The notes: generated by a model not told the origin, from the sequence alone. Positions 1-8,544 are shown, counted from the stretch's first letter. The stretch is 64,000 nucleotides of DNA from JANYJZ01 sp964523395 (GCA_964523395.1 CAZFXS010000002.1:248001-312000), one strand, 5' to 3'. A program made the numbers and translations.

Positions 1-1923
1 ATGCAAACATGCTTCTTCGCTATCTCCGGCGTGCTTCCACGGGAAGAAGCGATCACTGCAATCAAAAAATCAATAGAAAAAACCTACGGCAAAAAGGGTG
101 ACGATATTATCAGACAGAATTTCAAAGCAGTGGATGAAACACTTGCGAATTTATTTGAAGTAGCTGTTCCCGATAAAGTAACAAGCCTTAGTGAAATGCC
201 TCCGACAGTTTCAATTTCGGCACCAACATATGTACGAACAGTAACCGCGGAAATGATCGCCGGAAAAGGAGACAATCTTCCGGTCAGCGCGATGCCGATT
301 GACGGAACATTCCCCGTTGGTACCGCTCAGTGGGAAAAGCGCAATATCGCCGCAAACGTTCCTGTGTGGGAACCGGATATTTGTATTCAGTGCAACAAGT
401 GTGTTTTGGTTTGTCCCCATGCGACCATCCGGGCAAAAGTATATGACCCGAAACATCTAACCGATGTCCCGGCAACGTTTAAATCGATGGATTACAAAGG
501 ACTTGAATACAAAGGAATGAAATATACCCTTCAGGTCGCCACCGAAGATTGCACCGGCTGTGAACTTTGCGTTGAAGTTTGTCCGGCACGAAGCAAAAAG
601 GAAAATAAAGTAAAAGCTATCAACATGAAACCGCAATTGCCGTTACGCGAAGCAGAGCGAGTAAACTTCGATTTCTTCCTCCAATTGCCTGAAGTTGACA
701 GGACAAACATAAAGTTCGACAGTGTGAAAGGTTCTCAATTCCTGCAACCGCTTTTTGAATACTCCGGCGCGTGCCTGGGATGCGGTGAAACACCATATGT
801 TAAACTTGTCAGTCAGCTTTTTGGCGATCGGTCAATCATCGCAAACGCGACGGGTTGTTCTTCCATTTACGGCGGTAATCTTCCGACTACTCCATGGACA
901 ACAAATAATGCCGGTCAGGGACCGGCATGGTCAAATTCATTATTTGAAGATAATGCCGAATTCGGTCTCGGTATGCGCATGACTGCCGACAAGCATACTG
1001 AGCTTGCCCGCGAACTGCTTGCTGATCTTTCCGGTTCTCTCGGTGGGGATATTGTTTCTTCCATCCTGAACGCGAATCAGTCTGATGAAGCGGGAATTTA
1101 TGAACAACGGGAACGTGTAAAAATCCTGAAAGAAAAACTGACGTTACTTGCTCAGTCAAATTCCGGTTCGGACAAACCCCAAAAAGCATCTCACCTTCTC
1201 TCGGTTGCCGATCACCTGGTGAAACGAAGCATCTGGATCATGGGCGGTGACGGGTGGGCATACGATATCGGCTACGGCGGGTTGGATCATGTTTTAGCAT
1301 CCGGAAAAAATGTCAACATTCTTGTCCTGGATACAGAAGTATATTCAAACACCGGCGGTCAAACTTCAAAATCGACGCCGCGGTCCGCGGTCGCAAAATT
1401 CTCTGCGGCCGGGAAATCAACAAACAAGAAAGACCTTGCACTTCTCGCCATGACATATGGCAATGTATATGTCGCGAAAGTGGCAATGGGCGCAAACGAC
1501 AGCCAGTGCGTGAAAGCATTCCTCGAAGCAGAGGCACACGATGGCCCGTCCATCATTATCGCGTACAGCCATTGCATCGCTCATGGCATCAACATGTCAA
1601 AAGGCATGCATCATCAGAAAGTTGCGGTGGACACCGGCTATTGGCAGCTCTTCCGTTACAATCCCAAATTGCGTGAAGAAGGAAAAAATCCCTTCCATCT
1701 TGATTCAAAAGAACCGAAACTCCCCCTGCGGGAATTCACTCAGCTTGAAACACGATTCAAGATGCTCGAAAAGAGCAAACCGGAACGCGCAAAGGAGCTG
1801 GCAACATTAGCACAAAATGATGTCTCAACGCAATGGAAAGTGTATGAACACCTTGCCGAGCAAACAGATGGCAAGAATGGCCACGCAAAAGAACAACCAT
1901 CACCCGCAACCGCAGAAAGGTAA
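1..1923 (+). CDS. nifJ: Pyruvate:ferredoxin (flavodoxin) oxidoreductase, C-terminal part
   Basis: Homodimeric PFOR, which oxidatively decarboxylates pyruvate to acetyl-CoA and reduces ferredoxin in the cytoplasm. The visible 640 residues are the C-terminal half of a protein usually near 1,170-1,200 aa; the in-frame ATG at base 1 is an internal Met and the gene runs off the left edge. Visible domains are the end of the gamma domain (about 1-60), the EKR region (about 60-120), and a two-cluster ferredoxin domain with CIQCNKCVLVCP near 128-139 and CTGCELCVEVCP near 184-195. The TPP-binding domain follows, with the proximal-cluster Cys pair in CLGCGE near 258-263, a GDGWAYDIG motif near 417 and YSNTGGQ near 446. 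A downstream DHOD-like gene follows after 9 bp, a common nifJ arrangement. Function is clear; only the 5' end is missing. Confidence 0.96.
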   Translation: MQTCFFAISGVLPREEAITAIKKSIEKTYGKKGDDIIRQNFKAVDETLANLFEVAVPDKVTSLSEMPPTVSISAPTYVRTVTAEMIAGKGDNLPVSAMPIDGTFPVGTAQWEKRNIAANVPVWEPDICIQCNKCVLVCPHATIRAKVYDPKHLTDVPATFKSMDYKGLEYKGMKYTLQVATEDCTGCELCVEVCPARSKKENKVKAINMKPQLPLREAERVNFDFFLQLPEVDRTNIKFDSVKGSQFLQPLFEYSGACLGCGETPYVKLVSQLFGDRSIIANATGCSSIYGGNLPTTPWTTNNAGQGPAWSNSLFEDNAEFGLGMRMTADKHTELARELLADLSGSLGGDIVSSILNANQSDEAGIYEQRERVKILKEKLTLLAQSNSGSDKPQKASHLLSVADHLVKRSIWIMGGDGWAYDIGYGGLDHVLASGKNVNILVLDTEVYSNTGGQTSKSTPRSAVAKFSAAGKSTNKKDLALLAMTYGNVYVAKVAMGANDSQCVKAFLEAEAHDGPSIIIAYSHCIAHGINMSKGMHHQKVAVDTGYWQLFRYNPKLREEGKNPFHLDSKEPKLPLREFTQLETRFKMLEKSKPERAKELATLAQNDVSTQWKVYEHLAEQTDGKNGHAKEQPSPATAER

Positions 1924-1932
1924 CCGATCGCC

Positions 1933-2922
1933 ATGGATCTTTCAACCACATATCTCGGACTGAAACTCAAAAACCCCATCGTGCCTTCTGCAGGACCGTT
2001 ATCGCACTCGCTTGACAGCATGAAACAACTGGAAGACGCGGGTGCTGCGGCAATTGTTATGTATTCATTGTTCGAAGAACAGATTGCACATGATATCGCT
2101 GAGATTGATTACTACCTTTCCTATGGTACGGAAAGCTTCGCTGAAGCTCTTACCTATTTTCCTGAGCATAAGGAGTATAATCTCGGCCCTGATGCGTACG
2201 TTGAACTGATCCGCAAAGCCAAGGAACAGTTAAGCATCCCTGTCATTGGAAGTCTTAATGGTATTTCCGTCGGCGGATGGATGAACTACGCCAAGAAAAT
2301 TGAAGAGGCAGGCGCCGATGCCATCGAGCTGAATGTCTATTACATTCCAACCGACCCGTACTTACCGGGGACAGATGTTGAGGACCGTTACATCGAAATT
2401 TTACATACCGTGAAGAAAACTGTATCCATTCCAATCGCAATGAAACTCAGCCCGTTCTTCAGCTCGTTCGCACACATGGCGGAACGGCTGGTGAAAGTCG
2501 GGGCAAACGGACTCGTTCTCTTCAACCGGTTCTACCAGCCCGACATCGACCTTGAGACTCTCGAAGTAAAACCGAGCGTAACGCTGAGCAGTTCATTCGC
2601 GATGCGGTTGCCGATGCGCTGGATAGCAATCCTGCACGGCAGGCTCAATGCCAGTATTGCCGCCACGAGCGGCATCCATTCCTCCGAAGATGTGCTGAAA
2701 ATGCTAATGGTAGGAGCGGATGCAACGATGATGTGTTCGGCTTTACTCAAGCATGGTCCGAAACATATCACGCACGTTCTCGATGGTGTTAAAAACTGGA
2801 TGCTTCAGCATGAATATGTTTCGGTAGAACAAATGAAAGGGAGCATGAGCCAGCGATCGGTTGCTGACCCGTCGGCCTTTGAACGGGCAAACTACATGAA
2901 GGCGCTGCATTCATTTAGGTAA
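1933..2922 (+). CDS. Dihydroorotate dehydrogenase-like flavoprotein (nifJ-associated)
   Basis: A 329-residue FMN-type TIM-barrel protein of the dihydroorotate dehydrogenase superfamily. The N-terminus (LSTTYLGLKLKNPIVPSAGP) is the usual DHOD opening strand. KLSP near residue 173 and the phosphate-binding C-terminal segment (SGIHSSEDVLKMLMVGADA) are also visible. It starts 9 bp after nifJ on the same strand, so it is probably co-transcribed. Homologues next to nifJ are usually annotated DHOD-like and need not be the pyrimidine enzyme; no electron-transfer PyrK partner is adjacent. A role accepting or donating electrons around PFOR is inference. Substrate unknown. Confidence 0.85.
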   Translation: MDLSTTYLGLKLKNPIVPSAGPLSHSLDSMKQLEDAGAAAIVMYSLFEEQIAHDIAEIDYYLSYGTESFAEALTYFPEHKEYNLGPDAYVELIRKAKEQLSIPVIGSLNGISVGGWMNYAKKIEEAGADAIELNVYYIPTDPYLPGTDVEDRYIEILHTVKKTVSIPIAMKLSPFFSSFAHMAERLVKVGANGLVLFNRFYQPDIDLETLEVKPSVTLSSSFAMRLPMRWIAILHGRLNASIAATSGIHSSEDVLKMLMVGADATMMCSALLKHGPKHITHVLDGVKNWMLQHEYVSVEQMKGSMSQRSVADPSAFERANYMKALHSFR

Positions 2923-3176
2923 TCATGTTGCATTGTATTATTGTTCTTAGCCTCTGATGTAGTGTTAATGTAGAAGATCAACTGCGGGGGTTAACAACTG
3001 GAGTGCGCACGCCATAAGCCGCTCTCCCGCCTTTTTTCACTCACCTTATAAACTGTTGCTTTCTTCAACACCCGTTGTAGAATTTTCCTCCAGTGCAAAT
3101 TCCTTTCCTGTTGCATATACTTACAATATTTTTTCCAATCCTGTTTTTTGTGTGGAATTAATCGACACGACACTCT

Positions 3177-3206
3177 ACCCTTCGATTTTTCTAAATTGTG
3201 AAGGGT
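3177..3206 (+). promoter_or_regulatory. Inverted repeat, candidate enhancer site for the sigma-54 promoter
   Basis: ACCCTTC and GAAGGGT are exact 7-bp inverted copies separated by 16 bp. They are centred about 105 bp upstream of the predicted transcription start near 3297. The position suits an NtrC-family dimer site, but the binder is unknown and I saw no second copy at the other promoters. Confidence 0.35.
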
Positions 3207-3269
3207 TTATAAGTCATTATATGGTAACGGATTGCTGTGCGCTCCTATGAAGAAGTAAGGCAAAGAATC

Positions 3270-3285
3270 TGGCACGATTCTTACA
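3270..3285 (+). promoter_or_regulatory. Sigma-54-type -24/-12 promoter for the H-like/nrfCD operon
   Basis: TGGCACGATTCTTACA matches the sigma-54 consensus TGGCACGnnnnTTGCA except for A in place of G at the -13 position. The -24 block is perfect. The predicted start near 3297 excludes the in-frame ATG at 3296 as a start codon and supports ATG 3347. Confidence 0.6.
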
Positions 3286-3346
3286 AGAAGATAACATGGT
3301 TATTGGTTCTACTTCTACCTCAATGAATATGAAAGGAATTGAAATC

Positions 3347-4000
3347 ATGACAGTCCTCTTTGTAATAGCAACCATAGTAATCTTCCTCACCATCGACTGG
3401 TTTGTGCGGAGCAGAAAACCGCGCACCGCCGACCGGCATGTTGAGGAGCAGTATCCTCTGCGGGTACCCGACGGAATTTTCTTCGCGCCATCACACACAT
3501 GGCTGAATTTGTTTCCGTCCGGAAAAATCAGATTGGGTGTGGACGATTTTATTGCCCGGCTGGTGAAGGAGCCCGAGATCGTGCTTCTGAAACAATCCGG
3601 TGAAACAATCAGCAAGGGCGAACCCCTCATGCTGTTAAAAAAGGGAGATAGTGTGTTAACAGTCAGGTCGCCGCTCTCCGGTGAAATACTGGAAGCAAAC
3701 ACTGAACTGACAACCAATCCGACGCTTCTTCGAGATAAGCTGTTCGGCGAAGGATGGAGCTACGGCATACAGCCCAGCGCCATCAACGAATTGAAACATA
3801 TGCTGATTGGAAGTGAATCCCGCATCTGGATCCGCAATGAATTTCAGCGGCTGAGAAATTTCTTCGCAGGGCTGAATACAAACAGAACCGCGGCTCCGGC
3901 ATTCATGCATGACGGCGGCTTGCCGGTCTCAGGCATTCTCGGGACAATGGATAACGGTACATGGCAAAAGCTGGAACACGAATTTCTTGAAGTACAATAA
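3347..4000 (+). CDS. Membrane-anchored glycine-cleavage H-like protein without lipoyl lysine
   Basis: A 217-residue protein with one N-terminal membrane helix (about residues 2-20), then an H-protein/biotinyl-lipoyl-like fold. The HTW motif in FFAPSHTWLNLF, the IRLGVDDF strand and the SPLSGEILEAN hairpin align with GcvH. Aligning on the hairpin, the normal ESVKA lipoylation segment is replaced by KKGDS, so the acceptor lysine position is Asp. I therefore do not call it a glycine cleavage protein. Start 3347 is chosen because GAAAGGA lies 9 bp upstream and the sigma-54 promoter places transcription start near 3297, so ATG 3296 is unlikely. It heads an operon with an NrfC-like, an NrfD-like and a second H-like gene. 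Function is unknown; a structural or sulfur/redox carrier role for the membrane complex is speculation. Confidence 0.8.
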   Translation: MTVLFVIATIVIFLTIDWFVRSRKPRTADRHVEEQYPLRVPDGIFFAPSHTWLNLFPSGKIRLGVDDFIARLVKEPEIVLLKQSGETISKGEPLMLLKKGDSVLTVRSPLSGEILEANTELTTNPTLLRDKLFGEGWSYGIQPSAINELKHMLIGSESRIWIRNEFQRLRNFFAGLNTNRTAAPAFMHDGGLPVSGILGTMDNGTWQKLEHEFLEVQ

Positions 4001-4017
4001 CGCAAAAGGACGAAACC

Positions 4018-4794
4018 ATGATTACGCAAAAAGCCCTTTTAATCGATACTACTCTCTGCGTCGGTTGTAACGCGTGCCAGGATGCATGCAAAGCTGAAAA
4101 TAAACTTCCCCCGGGAGAGGAAAAGAAAACATCGGCAACCGCATACACCGCGCTGGAAGAGCATGACGGCATCTACGTCAGACGTATGTGCCAGCACTGC
4201 GTTCAGCCGACATGCGCATCGGTATGCCCCGTCGGCGCGTTTACAAAAACAGCTGAAGGCCCGGTATTGTACGACGAGTCAAAATGCATTGGCTGCAGGT
4301 ATTGCATACAGGCATGCCCGTTCCAGGTGCCGAAATACGAATGGGGAAGCACATATCCCCGCGTTCAGAAATGCCGCCTCTGCGCGGATCGTGTGAAACA
4401 GGGATTGCAACCTGCGTGCGCGGAAGCCTGCCCAACCGGCGCGACGATGTTCGGCAACCGCGATGACTTGATCCGCGAAGCACAGAAACGGATTCAGGCT
4501 GAACCCGATAAATACGTCAACAAGATTTACGGAGTTCAGGAAGTCGGCGGGACATCTGTTCTTTATCTCTCAAGCGTCCCGTTTGAACAACTCGGATTCA
4601 AGACGAAACTTGAGAATATGGTTCTGCCAATGTACACCTGGAACGCTCTCTCCAAGATTCCATCCGTAGTCAGCATCGGCGGCGTGTTCCTGTACGGCAT
4701 CTGGTGGATTACCAACCGCAGGACCGAAGTTCAACAATTAGAGCGTTCGCTTCATAAACTCGAAGCCAAAACGCGAAATAACAATAATAACTAA
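4018..4794 (+). CDS. NrfC/HybA-type four-cluster ferredoxin subunit with C-terminal anchor
   Basis: A 258-residue electron-transfer subunit of the DMSO reductase iron-sulfur family. Four Cys groups are visible: CVGCNACQDAC from residue 14, CQHCVQPTCASVCP, CIGCRYCIQACP, and CRLC paired with CAEACP. These fit four [4Fe-4S] clusters passing electrons between partners. Near the C-terminus a hydrophobic segment (VVSIGGVFLYGIWWI) is a probable single membrane anchor, as in HybA/FdnH, followed by a charged tail ending in five Asn. AAAGGA sits 8 bp before ATG. It lies between an H-like gene and the nrfD-like gene. No signal peptide or twin-arginine motif is visible, so the clusters probably face the cytoplasm. 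No molybdopterin catalytic subunit is encoded nearby. Confidence 0.88.
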   Translation: MITQKALLIDTTLCVGCNACQDACKAENKLPPGEEKKTSATAYTALEEHDGIYVRRMCQHCVQPTCASVCPVGAFTKTAEGPVLYDESKCIGCRYCIQACPFQVPKYEWGSTYPRVQKCRLCADRVKQGLQPACAEACPTGATMFGNRDDLIREAQKRIQAEPDKYVNKIYGVQEVGGTSVLYLSSVPFEQLGFKTKLENMVLPMYTWNALSKIPSVVSIGGVFLYGIWWITNRRTEVQQLERSLHKLEAKTRNNNNN

Positions 4795-4812
4795 TTTGAC
4801 GAGAGCACTCTT

Positions 4813-6012
4813 ATGAAACGCTATATCACATCATTAACTGTCTGGAAAGCCGTCGCGACAATCATTATTGCTGCGGGATTGTATGCGACGTATGTACGTT
4901 TTACACAAGGACTCGGTGCGTCGACGAACCTCAGCGACCAGTTTCCATGGGGATTGTGGATCGGGTTTGATATCCTGTGCGGCGTCGGTCTCGCGGCGGG
5001 CGGTTTCACGCTGGCGGCAATTGTTCATATTTTCAACATCAAACGATTCGAACCGATACTGCGGCCAACCATTCTGACCGCATTTCTCGGATACATTCTT
5101 GTTATCGTCGCGCTGATGTTCGACCTCGGCAGGCCACTGCAGATCTGGCACGCCATCATCATGTGGAACCCACACTCGGTGATGTTCGAAGTGGCTTGGT
5201 GCGTCATGCTGTATACCACCGTGCTTGCGCTTGAGTTTTCACCGGTAGTGCTGGAAAAATTCAAACTGACAAAAGCGCTGAAGGTCATTAAAAAAATGAC
5301 GGCTCCTCTTATCATTCTGGGAGTACTGCTTTCTACCCTTCACCAGTCCTCGCTTGGGTCATTATATCTTATTGTTCCGGAAAAACTGTATGCTCTCTGG
5401 TACTCCCCGTATCTTCCGGTGTTTTTCTATTTCTCCGCGATATCCGTCGGATGCGCGATGGTGATTGCGGAATCGTTCCTCAGCAGCCGGGCTTTCAAGA
5501 AAGGGTTGGAACTTCCTTTACTGACGGAAATTGCACGGGTCAGCGTTGTGATGCTTGGAGTGTATCTGACAATGAAGGTGATGGATCTATCCAACCAGTC
5601 GGCATTCTCCCTCCTCTTCATTCCAAGAATGGAAACGTACCTGTACTGGTTGGAAATTATTATCGGCGTTGTTACCCCCTTGATACTCCTTAGCATTCCG
5701 GCGGTGCGAAGAAATCAAACCGGATTATTTGCCGGGGCGATGTTCATCATTGTCGGGTTTGTTATTAACCGGTTAAACATCAGTATTACCGGTATGGAAG
5801 GGTGGTCGGGTATTTCCTATTTCCCATCATGGATGGAAATAGCAATAACAATGATGATTGTGACAGTAGGCTTCATCGTGTTCTCACTTGCGGCCCGGTA
5901 TTTGCCACTGTTTCATCATGCCCCTTCGCATACACCGGTGCATGCTCAGCGTAATGGTTATGATGAAGAGCTGCAGCTTATTTCTCAACCAACTACAATG
6001 GAGATGTTATGA
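4813..6012 (+). CDS. NrfD/HybB/PsrC-type quinone-interacting membrane subunit
   Basis: A 399-residue integral membrane protein with about ten hydrophobic helices. It shares the NrfD-family layout (GLWIGFDILCGVGLAAGGF in helix 2, LDLGRP-like FDLGRPLQIWH after helix 3). Family members exchange electrons or protons between a quinone site and an attached iron-sulfur subunit, here the preceding gene 18 bp upstream. The stop overlaps the next start by 4 bp (ATGA), so translation of the second H-like gene is coupled. The set resembles Hyb/Psr/Qrc modules but has no recognised catalytic subunit. Confidence 0.88.
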   Translation: MKRYITSLTVWKAVATIIIAAGLYATYVRFTQGLGASTNLSDQFPWGLWIGFDILCGVGLAAGGFTLAAIVHIFNIKRFEPILRPTILTAFLGYILVIVALMFDLGRPLQIWHAIIMWNPHSVMFEVAWCVMLYTTVLALEFSPVVLEKFKLTKALKVIKKMTAPLIILGVLLSTLHQSSLGSLYLIVPEKLYALWYSPYLPVFFYFSAISVGCAMVIAESFLSSRAFKKGLELPLLTEIARVSVVMLGVYLTMKVMDLSNQSAFSLLFIPRMETYLYWLEIIIGVVTPLILLSIPAVRRNQTGLFAGAMFIIVGFVINRLNISITGMEGWSGISYFPSWMEIAITMMIVTVGFIVFSLAARYLPLFHHAPSHTPVHAQRNGYDEELQLISQPTTMEML

Positions 6013-6758
6013 GATTTTCACCTGCACATAAGAACCCGCGCGAAATGATTCCTCCGTCGCACCGGTGTATCTGGATGACGGCAGGTATTTTTTCGTATCA
6101 ATTATGCGACCGCGCATTTGATTGTGATCATTGTCCGCTGGACGCGGCAATGAGAATGCATTTCGGAGCACACCACAATGCATCGCATACACCGGCGCAA
6201 TCACCGGCATCCGGTTCAGTGCGGTATAGCAGGAACCATTGCTGGGTAGCAACAACTACCTCCGGCGTATACCGTGTGGGAATTGTTCCGATGTTCACGT
6301 CGCTTGTTTCCCCGAAAGAGATTATTCTTCCCCGGCCCGGAGATACTGTAAGCAGTAATCAGTATTGCTGGTGGTTAGTGTTGGAAGGCGGAACACTTTC
6401 GTTTACTTCGCCCGTCAGCGGAAAAATCACCGCAGTCAACTGTGCTCTCACCGGTGACCCGGGAAAGATGCAGCATTCATCGTTGCCGCAGGAATGGCTG
6501 TTCGAAGTTACCGGTAAGAGCGAATCTTCGTATGACGCTCTGATGGACAAGGATGAATCCCAAAAGGTCTATGCTTCGGAACATCTTCACTTCACAAAGC
6601 TTATTCAGGATGCTCTGACGAAGCATAGTGGTACCGTTGGGCAATCGTTTCCCGACGGCGGTGAAATGTTGATGGAAAATTCAGCTATGCTTGGGGCCGA
6701 AAAATACTTTGAAATTTTGGCATCCGTTTTCGGTAAAAAAGCGGTTCATGCACACTGA
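6009..6758 (+). CDS. Second H-like protein with N-terminal four-Cys motif, no lipoyl lysine
   Basis: 249 residues, soluble, no signal peptide. The first 50 residues hold C20, C33, C39 and C42 (CDRAFDCDHCPLD), a possible metal or Fe-S site. Residues about 75-175 form an H-protein-like fold with HCW, a V-G-I strand and a SPVSGKITAVN hairpin. The position matching the lipoyl lysine is Gly (VLEGGTLSFT precedes SP), so it cannot be lipoylated in the usual way. The start overlaps the nrfD-like stop by 4 bp. A hairpin terminator follows at 6841. It is paralogous to the first H-like protein but lacks its membrane helix. Function unknown; probably an accessory subunit or assembly factor of the NrfCD-type complex. 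Confidence 0.8.
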   Translation: MRFSPAHKNPREMIPPSHRCIWMTAGIFSYQLCDRAFDCDHCPLDAAMRMHFGAHHNASHTPAQSPASGSVRYSRNHCWVATTTSGVYRVGIVPMFTSLVSPKEIILPRPGDTVSSNQYCWWLVLEGGTLSFTSPVSGKITAVNCALTGDPGKMQHSSLPQEWLFEVTGKSESSYDALMDKDESQKVYASEHLHFTKLIQDALTKHSGTVGQSFPDGGEMLMENSAMLGAEKYFEILASVFGKKAVHAH

Positions 6759-6840
6759 CCCCGTGGATTTTCCATTCTTATCTTTAAGAAGAACATCGCA
6801 GAACTTTTGCATACCTGAGAAAGAGACCCAAAAACATGTG

Positions 6841-6865
6841 AAAGCGGGGCAATAACCCCGCTTTT
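6841..6865 (+). terminator. Rho-independent-type terminator after the H-like/nrfCD operon
   Basis: AAAGCGGGG (6841-6849) pairs perfectly with CCCCGCTTT (6856-6864) around a 6-nt loop. Only a short T run follows. It separates the operon from the kinase gene, which has its own promoter just downstream. Confidence 0.7.
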
Positions 6866-6869
6866 CGTA

Positions 6870-6885
6870 TGGCATAGGAGTTGCC
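6870..6885 (+). promoter_or_regulatory. Sigma-54-type promoter of the kinase/activator operon
   Basis: TGGCATAGGAGTTGCC keeps GG-N10-GC spacing, TGGCA at -24 and TTGC at -12. The predicted start is about 6896, only a few bases before ATG 6901. The kinase mRNA would therefore be nearly leaderless, or translation starts at ATG 6925. A sigma-54 promoter here would allow the encoded activator to regulate its own operon. Confidence 0.55.
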
Positions 6886-6900
6886 CTATATTCCTTCCGG

Positions 6901-8544
6901 ATGATTATCCCTTTTACTCATAGAATGAGCGTTCGCGTACTCGCGGGCTCCGCGGTTATTCTTGTTGTCCTTTTCGTTGCATACTCTTACCTCACCGTTA
7001 CCTTCAGCAATCAGCAAATGATGCAGCAGGTCGTCGAAAGCGCGTACCGTGTCAGTGATATCATCAAACAATCAACACACTACAGCATGCTTCTGAACCG
7101 TAAGGAGGATGTGTATCAGATTATCACGACCATCGGAATGGAACCGGGGGTTGAGGGTATCCGCATTTATAATAAACGCGGGGAAATTATGTTCTCGACG
7201 GAAAAATATGAGGAACAAACAACCGTCGATATGCGCGCGGAAGCGTGCTACGGCTGTCACAGTAAAGAACAGCCGCTGGAATCACTACCAATCACCGACC
7301 GGCAGCGCATTTTTGATTCACCGAAAGGCTACCGCGTGTTAGGCGTTATCAATCCTATACGCAATGAACCCTCCTGTTCCGACAACGGATGCCATGCGCA
7401 TTCCATGAAGCAGTCCGTGCTTGGCGTCCTGGATGTACGAATGTCATTGCAAACCCTCGATGCGCATATAGCTAAAACGCGTAATACAATGATTATCTCC
7501 GCAATCATTATGACAGTAGTAGTGTGTGTTATTGTTATCGCATTCCTCACGGTCACAGTACTCACTCCGGTGAAACGGTTGATGAAAGGCGCACGGGAAA
7601 TTTCGGGCGGTAATCTCGATCATCATATCCATATCCGTCAGAAAAATGAGCTTGGCCAGCTTGCTGAAGCTTTTAATGAAATGACCGCTTCGCTAAAACA
7701 TGAAAAAGAAGAAAATCAACAATGGGCGGAAACATTACAGGAACGGGTACAGGAAAAAACTGCAGCGTTAAAAGCTATTCACGAACAAATCCTGCACATC
7801 GAGAAGATGGCATCGCTGGGAAAGCTTTCCGCCACCGTCGCGCATGAGCTGAATAATCCCTTGGAAGCTATCCTGACCTATGCCAAACTCATTGCGCGAA
7901 GATTACGCAAAGATCCTTTGGTCATGGAAACTAATAAACAAACCATTGAAGATACTGAGCTCATAGCACGGGAAACAGACCGTTGCGGTACAATCGTGAA
8001 GAATCTCCTCCTCTTCTCAAAGAAACAAGTGGGTGAATTTGCCCTTGTTCCCTTTTCACAAATTGTGGAGAAATCCGCTGAACTCGTACGTCACCACTGT
8101 CACATCTCCAATGTAAAACTTGATATTCAGTTAACAGAGAAAGATATCACGCTGATGTGCGACCAAAACCAGGTTCAGCAGGCACTCATCGCGCTGTTTG
8201 TCAACGCCGTTGAAGCAATGCCTGGCGGGGGTTCTATTACCGTTACTGCTCAGTATGGAACTAATGACGACATCGTCATTTTAATTTCCGATACCGGCAT
8301 CGGCATTTTACCGGAAAACCTCCCACACATCTTCGAACCGTTTTTTTCAACCAAGAAGAATGAAAAAGGTGTCGGACTCGGATTATCGGTAGTCTACGGC
8401 ATCGTTGAGCGTCATAATGGCAAAATAGAAGCCACATCAGCACCCGGGAAAGGCACAACATTTACCATGACGTTTCCCCGCGCCGAAAACAACATGAACA
8501 CATTTTCGGTTTCAAGATCTTCCACGCTAACGGAGAATATATGA
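6901..8544 (+). CDS. Sensor histidine kinase with periplasmic c-heme motifs
   Basis: 547 residues. Membrane helix 1 lies at about 12-33 and helix 2 at about 196-220, enclosing a periplasmic sensor domain with CYGCH at 116-120 and a second CSDNGCH motif (CX4CH) at 159-165. These suggest covalent heme c and redox or ligand sensing. HAMP (about 221-272), a coiled coil, HisKA with H315 in VAHELNNP, and HATPase_c with the DTGIG and GVGLGLS boxes follow. It overlaps the response regulator by 4 bp (ATGA). The start is uncertain: ATG 6901 lacks a Shine-Dalgarno and lies about 5 nt after the predicted sigma-54 start site; ATG 6925 (MSVRVLAG) is the alternative. Heme attachment is inferred from the motif only. 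Confidence 0.88.
   Translation: MIIPFTHRMSVRVLAGSAVILVVLFVAYSYLTVTFSNQQMMQQVVESAYRVSDIIKQSTHYSMLLNRKEDVYQIITTIGMEPGVEGIRIYNKRGEIMFSTEKYEEQTTVDMRAEACYGCHSKEQPLESLPITDRQRIFDSPKGYRVLGVINPIRNEPSCSDNGCHAHSMKQSVLGVLDVRMSLQTLDAHIAKTRNTMIISAIIMTVVVCVIVIAFLTVTVLTPVKRLMKGAREISGGNLDHHIHIRQKNELGQLAEAFNEMTASLKHEKEENQQWAETLQERVQEKTAALKAIHEQILHIEKMASLGKLSATVAHELNNPLEAILTYAKLIARRLRKDPLVMETNKQTIEDTELIARETDRCGTIVKNLLLFSKKQVGEFALVPFSQIVEKSAELVRHHCHISNVKLDIQLTEKDITLMCDQNQVQQALIALFVNAVEAMPGGGSITVTAQYGTNDDIVILISDTGIGILPENLPHIFEPFFSTKKNEKGVGLGLSVVYGIVERHNGKIEATSAPGKGTTFTMTFPRAENNMNTFSVSRSSTLTENI

Larger units (their letters stand above)
2923..3346. other. 424-bp intergenic region with control elements
   Basis: This is the longest gene-free stretch in the window. 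I see no convincing ORF, tRNA or strong terminator after the DHOD-like gene. It holds a 7+7 bp dyad (3177-3206) and a sigma-54-type promoter (3270-3285), both described separately. The dyad lies about 90-120 bp upstream of the predicted start of transcription, the usual distance for an enhancer-binding site. Confidence 0.7.

Noticed and set aside
3296..3346. ATG at 3296 as start of the first H-like gene
   Set aside because: It coincides with the predicted sigma-54 transcription start, has no Shine-Dalgarno and adds 17 residues before the membrane helix; ATG 3347 has GAAAGGA upstream.
3347..6758. Glycine cleavage system H proteins
   Set aside because: Lipoyl lysine absent in both and no gcvT/gcvP nearby; only the fold is shared.
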